Positions 60,726-64,000 of a DNA stretch of 64,000 nucleotides are shown here, in pieces. How positions within the stretch are numbered: position 1 is the first letter of the stretch; every line of letters begins with the position of its first letter. This DNA is from Pseudobdellovibrionaceae bacterium. GTDB lineage: Bacteria; Bdellovibrionota; Bdellovibrionia; Bdellovibrionales; UBA1609. The translations under genes were made by a program, and so were the position numbers. The DNA is taken from contig JACKAM010000002.1 of assembly GCA_020635075.1 (NCBI GenBank), forward strand, positions 372,001-436,000, read 5' to 3'. The notes under the pieces were generated by a model that was not told the origin of the DNA, ran no database searches, and saw nothing but the letters and a program-made list of their open reading frames with translations.

Positions 60726-62918
60726 ATGGAACAACCGTATAGCCAAGCATATCGGGCCTATCTGTGGGCCCAATACCGAGTCTTAATGACCTGTCTTGTG
60801 TTCGGCATTGGCTGGGTGGTCTTTGCCGAATACCTGGTCACTCCTGAGACCTTTGGTGCTGAGTTTTATGTGTGGCTGGATAAGTACAGCCATTGGATGC
60901 TGATTCTGCTGACCTCTCTGTTGGCCTATTTTTTCGTCCACCAACAGCGCAACCGACACCACAAACTTCAGCATATCCTATCCCGCGACGCCAAACGCTT
61001 TCATGCCATTATTCAAAACGTCCCCAACATGGTCTTTGTCACCGACTTGCGGGCCAACATCACTTACATGAACCGCACCCTTCCGCAGCTGACCCTTGAT
61101 GATGTGATTGGCCGCAACGTTTTTGAATTTGCCGATCCAGATGATCATGAGGTGATTCGTGCGGCGATTCGCAAGGCCCTGGAGACCGGTGAGCCCGTCT
61201 ACTACGAGGCCGGCAACCCCAGGGATTTTGGTGAGGCTTGGTATGCCGTGCAGATTCAACCCTTGTTTGCTGCGGGGAAGATTCATAATTTAGCTTTCTT
61301 TCTTACCGACATTACAGATCGGAAACGGGCCGAAGACGCTCTGAGGGAAAGTGAAGCCCGCTATCGTGATGTGGCGTCTAATATTCCCAACATGATGGTC
61401 TATCAGTTTGTGCTGACCGCAGGTGGCGATTTCAAGATGCCATTTGTGAGCTCTAAATCTTACGAAATGTTTGGCGTTACACCAGAGGAAGCACAGGAAG
61501 ACGTCGAAACCCTATTGTGCTTGGTACACCCAGAGGATGCTGAGGTTTTTTACCAAAGCATTGCTGATTCAGCCAAACACATGTCCATCTGGGCTCATGA
61601 ATTCCGTGTCTGCCTGGACAAGGGAAACACCGTTTGGATTCGCGGAACCTCCACTCCCCGAAGGTTGGAAAACGGCGATATTCTTTGGAACGGAGTGCTT
61701 GTCGATTCCACCCAAGAGCATCAGGACAAAGCCCATCGGGAAGAGTTAGAAAAACAGCTCCAACATGCGCAAAAGATGGAGGCTTTGGGTACGCTCGCAG
61801 GCGGTATAGCCCACGACTTCAACAACTTCCTGCAGATCATCACCATGTCCTTGGAGCTGGCCCAGCAGAATATTAAAAAACCGGATCAAGCTCTTCAGTA
61901 TTTGGAGCGAGCCCTTGCCACCTCCTCCCGGGGTCGCCACTTGATTCGTCAAATTTTGACCTTCTGTCGCAACGAAGAAGTAGAAAGAAAATCTTTTGAT
62001 CTCAGTTCTGCCATCACTGACTTCCTGCAAATGATTCGGGCGACGGCTCCGCCCACGACTCGGTTCAACTATCAGATTGAACCAAGGCTATCTATTTATG
62101 GGAACATGACCCAATTCCACCAGATCCTGATTAACCTCTGCACCAATTCCTTCTACGCTCTGAAGGAAAAAGGGGGCAGCATTAATATCCATCTGTCTTC
62201 GGTAAGCGTCAGTGACAAAGAAGCGGAATCCCTAGGCCTTGCCACTGGAGCCTATGCTGAACTTGTGGTTGAAGACGACGGAAAGGGCATGACTCCCGAG
62301 CAGGTGAACCGTATCTTTGACCCATTTTATACCACAAAACCAGTGGGCCAGGGAACGGGACTGGGGTTGTCCGTGGTTCATGGAGTGATTAGATCCCATG
62401 GTGGCCACATCCAGGTTCGTAGCGAGTTGGGCCAGGGAACTCAGTTCCGCATTCTTTTACCTCTTGTACAACTCCCTGATACAAGTGCCGAACAGTCGTT
62501 GATGAGCCCAACCCCCGGAAGAGGCCAATGGGTTCTGGTGATTGAGGATGAGTCGGACTTGCTTGATTTAGAGACTTCCATGCTCGAAGGCATGGGCTAC
62601 AACGTGATTAAAGCTTCCACTGGAAAGAAAGCCCTTCAGGTCTTCCAGGAACTGGGTGACAAGATCGAGCTCGTCATCAGTGACAACTCACTGCCCGGCA
62701 TCAGCGGCCTGGAAGTATTTCGCGAGCTGAGAAAACTCAACCATCAAATCCCGCTGGTGTTGACATCAGGACTAGGAGAAGAGGAGCTGCGGCAAGAAAG
62801 CCAGTTGGCCTCGGTCCAAGTCGACCACTACCTGCCTAAGCCCTTCACCCATCAGGAGTTAGGCGAAACTTTGCAGCGCATTCTGCCGACCTACTCCCCA
62901 GCTCATCCAACGCCATAA
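60726..62918 (+). CDS. Membrane hybrid histidine kinase (2 TM, PAS-PAS-HisKA-HATPase-REC)
   Basis: 730 residues. Two membrane segments (about 18-37, 55-75), PAS 1 (about 90-205, FVTDLRANITYMN), PAS 2 (about 215-335), HisKA with GGIAHDFNNFLQ (His about 362), HATPase with INLCTNSFYAL and GQGTGLGLSVVHG, and a receiver at about 605-720 with VIEDESD, phospho-acceptor Asp in ISDNSLPG and Lys in YLPKPF. It senses an unknown signal at or near the membrane and phosphorylates its own receiver. A possible structured leader precedes it. Confidence 0.93.
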   Translation: MEQPYSQAYRAYLWAQYRVLMTCLVFGIGWVVFAEYLVTPETFGAEFYVWLDKYSHWMLILLTSLLAYFFVHQQRNRHHKLQHILSRDAKRFHAIIQNVPNMVFVTDLRANITYMNRTLPQLTLDDVIGRNVFEFADPDDHEVIRAAIRKALETGEPVYYEAGNPRDFGEAWYAVQIQPLFAAGKIHNLAFFLTDITDRKRAEDALRESEARYRDVASNIPNMMVYQFVLTAGGDFKMPFVSSKSYEMFGVTPEEAQEDVETLLCLVHPEDAEVFYQSIADSAKHMSIWAHEFRVCLDKGNTVWIRGTSTPRRLENGDILWNGVLVDSTQEHQDKAHREELEKQLQHAQKMEALGTLAGGIAHDFNNFLQIITMSLELAQQNIKKPDQALQYLERALATSSRGRHLIRQILTFCRNEEVERKSFDLSSAITDFLQMIRATAPPTTRFNYQIEPRLSIYGNMTQFHQILINLCTNSFYALKEKGGSINIHLSSVSVSDKEAESLGLATGAYAELVVEDDGKGMTPEQVNRIFDPFYTTKPVGQGTGLGLSVVHGVIRSHGGHIQVRSELGQGTQFRILLPLVQLPDTSAEQSLMSPTPGRGQWVLVIEDESDLLDLETSMLEGMGYNVIKASTGKKALQVFQELGDKIELVISDNSLPGISGLEVFRELRKLNHQIPLVLTSGLGEEELRQESQLASVQVDHYLPKPFTHQELGETLQRILPTYSPAHPTP

Positions 62919-62938
62919 TCGAAACTGAGGGGGGACGG

Positions 62939-63562
62939 ATGGAAAAGATTTATCAAATAAATGATCAGTTTGAAATTGAGGTTTTAATCGAGACCAACGA
63001 TCGCTTCGAAAGCATTCGTCAGATCTGCGTAAAGGACCCAAAGAATCGCTTGGCCGACAATTACCAGCCAAATCGCCTCGTCGTTGAGGAACACGATCTC
63101 TTCATGGTCATTTGGGATCGAACCAACAAGGAGCCGGTGAGTTTTTCTGGAATCTATAACGGGGGAAGGTACCCGGGTGACGTGGCTCGTTTTGCCAACC
63201 GCAGCTATGTTTTTCCCAACTATCGAGCCGTCGCCAATGCCAGGACCTCCAGACCCTGGGTTTACGCCATGATGCTTCCATTGCAGGAGAAGCTCAATCC
63301 CATGAAACGCAAGCTTGGATTTATTTCGGTTGGGGAAAGACTGGGAAAGTCGGGACGCAAAGTGAATGTCCTTGAGCGTAACCCCCCTGAAGGATGGCTG
63401 GCCTCTAAAGAGCTAGTTAGAGTCTGCAATGGCAAGGTTTATGACTGTGTACAAAGGGTTCTCTATAAAGAACTTCTTCCGGGATACCGTTTCGACGACT
63501 GGAATGCTGAGCGAATGGATGAGGAAACCTGGCTTCGCCGCGTTCGCGGAGAGGGGCTTTAG
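62939..63562 (+). CDS. Hypothetical protein
   Basis: 207 residues, 20 bp after the hybrid kinase stop, with GGGGACGG ahead of the ATG. Motifs include a SGIYNGGRYPGDVARFANR segment and FISVGERLGKSGRKV. Mixed alpha/beta, cytosolic, no membrane segment. I do not recognise the family; some features suggest an acetyltransferase-like fold but the key motif is not clear. Possibly co-transcribed with the kinase. Confidence 0.75.
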   Translation: MEKIYQINDQFEIEVLIETNDRFESIRQICVKDPKNRLADNYQPNRLVVEEHDLFMVIWDRTNKEPVSFSGIYNGGRYPGDVARFANRSYVFPNYRAVANARTSRPWVYAMMLPLQEKLNPMKRKLGFISVGERLGKSGRKVNVLERNPPEGWLASKELVRVCNGKVYDCVQRVLYKELLPGYRFDDWNAERMDEETWLRRVRGEGL

Positions 63563-63628
63563 AGAAAGCCTTTGCCAAAGTCTTGGATGAGCAGGAGAAT
63601 GGGCCCCTCAGGGACAGAGGAGGGTTCT

Positions 63629-64000
63629 TTGGAAAAAGCCGACTTGCCAGATTTTCACCAGCTGTTTCCCGACCGTGACATTGCCAAAGAGTGGAACGAA
63701 CGACTCGATAAATATGAAGTTCCTGCTCTCGTCGACCTGGAGAGGCCTGTTGATTCAGACCGCCTTTACAAGGTTTATGAAACCATCCAACCACAAATGG
63801 AAAACGAGTACGAAAAGTGGGTCATGGCTCGCCGAAAAGACATCACCCATGATTACTCACCAAAGACCTATTACCGAAAAATTCTCACTCACCCCACTGA
63901 GCTGGCAAAAAAAGTTCAAGCTCAGGTCGATGAGATAAAAGGGGCCAACTGGAAAGATCGAGGGGGAAAGCCAGACCCTCGTAAAATGATAGAAGCTCTA
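63629..64000 (+). CDS. Partial hypothetical protein, runs off the right edge
   Basis: An open frame to the window end, 124 codons from a TTG at 63629 with GAGGAGG six bases before it; an in-frame ATG at 63587 has no such site. Acidic and helical, with KADLPDFHQLFPDRD, KYEVPALVDLERP and YYRKILTHPTELAKK. No family recognised. It follows the 207-residue gene closely and may be its partner. Confidence 0.6.
   Translation, partial: MEKADLPDFHQLFPDRDIAKEWNERLDKYEVPALVDLERPVDSDRLYKVYETIQPQMENEYEKWVMARRKDITHDYSPKTYYRKILTHPTELAKKVQAQVDEIKGANWKDRGGKPDPRKMIEAL

Noticed and set aside
1..64000. tRNA, rRNA, CRISPR arrays, complete insertion sequences or prophage
   Set aside because: I found no cloverleaf, no rRNA-like stretch, no spaced repeat array and no transposase or phage gene by reading; a tRNAscan/ISfinder run would be needed to exclude them fully.

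Overview
The window looks like the chromosome of a Gram-negative, menaquinone-using bacterium. Its content best fits the Bdellovibrionota / former-Deltaproteobacteria area: a lexA-imuA-imuB-dnaE2 SOS cassette, menaquinone genes, soluble hybrid histidine kinases, a 23S-intervening-sequence-type four-helix-bundle protein, an HNH gene set in repeats, and many small secreted proteins. This placement is an inference from gene content only. I saw no rRNA, tRNA, CRISPR array or replication origin.

Layout. 0-9 kb: a minus-strand cluster of secreted proteins, namely a ~2,100-residue PKD-repeat protein whose 5' end is broken by a run of nine G, followed by two paralogous secreted proteins, one with an internal domain duplication. 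9.2-11.7 kb: an accessory island, with a four-helix-bundle protein and an HNH endonuclease flanked on both sides by related GTTACGG-rich repeats. 11.7-22.8 kb: a chorismate and menaquinone block, with menF-menD-menH and a small FlbD-like gene (minus), a DAHP synthase and ubiE/menG (plus), a hybrid kinase, then aroB-aroA-(aroK/L-aroD-aroE fusion). The last group has the same domain order as the eukaryotic pentafunctional AROM protein. 22.8-26.4 kb: a dppABC-like peptide importer. 26.5-30 kb: ung, a histidine kinase whose phospho-acceptor His is Asn, an AAG-type 3-methyladenine glycosylase and an HPF-like protein ending in a clear terminator. 30-32 kb: an SGNH-hydrolase-like membrane protein and an unknown. 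32.2-38.4 kb: lexA, preceded by six 11-bp repeats, then imuA-imuB-dnaE2.

38.5-42.7 kb is accessory or decaying DNA: a HepT toxin with an HTH-MntA fusion antitoxin and two palindromic operators, a second nucleotidyltransferase remnant, a degenerate CPBP protease, a headless alpha/beta hydrolase, a 127-bp imperfect palindrome and a secreted nuclease. 42.9-64 kb is mostly single housekeeping genes: dapF, a PaaE-like reductase, a MerC-like protein, an esterase, purT, a DUF2914 protein, a nitroreductase, an LMW-PTP + fructosamine-kinase pair, a PDZ/M28 peptidase, a PPC protein, an AcuI-like reductase, a deoxyhypusine-synthase-fold protein without the catalytic Lys, an XRE regulator, a ChaN-like protein and a hybrid kinase. 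A perfect 47-bp inverted repeat joins two convergent genes at 52.3 kb.

How they work together: DAHP synthase feeds AroB/AroD/AroE/AroK/AroA towards chorismate (AroC is not in the window), which MenF, MenD and MenH divert to menaquinone, with UbiE/MenG making the last methylation. LexA with ImuA/ImuB/DnaE2, Ung and the AAG glycosylase form a DNA damage response and repair group.
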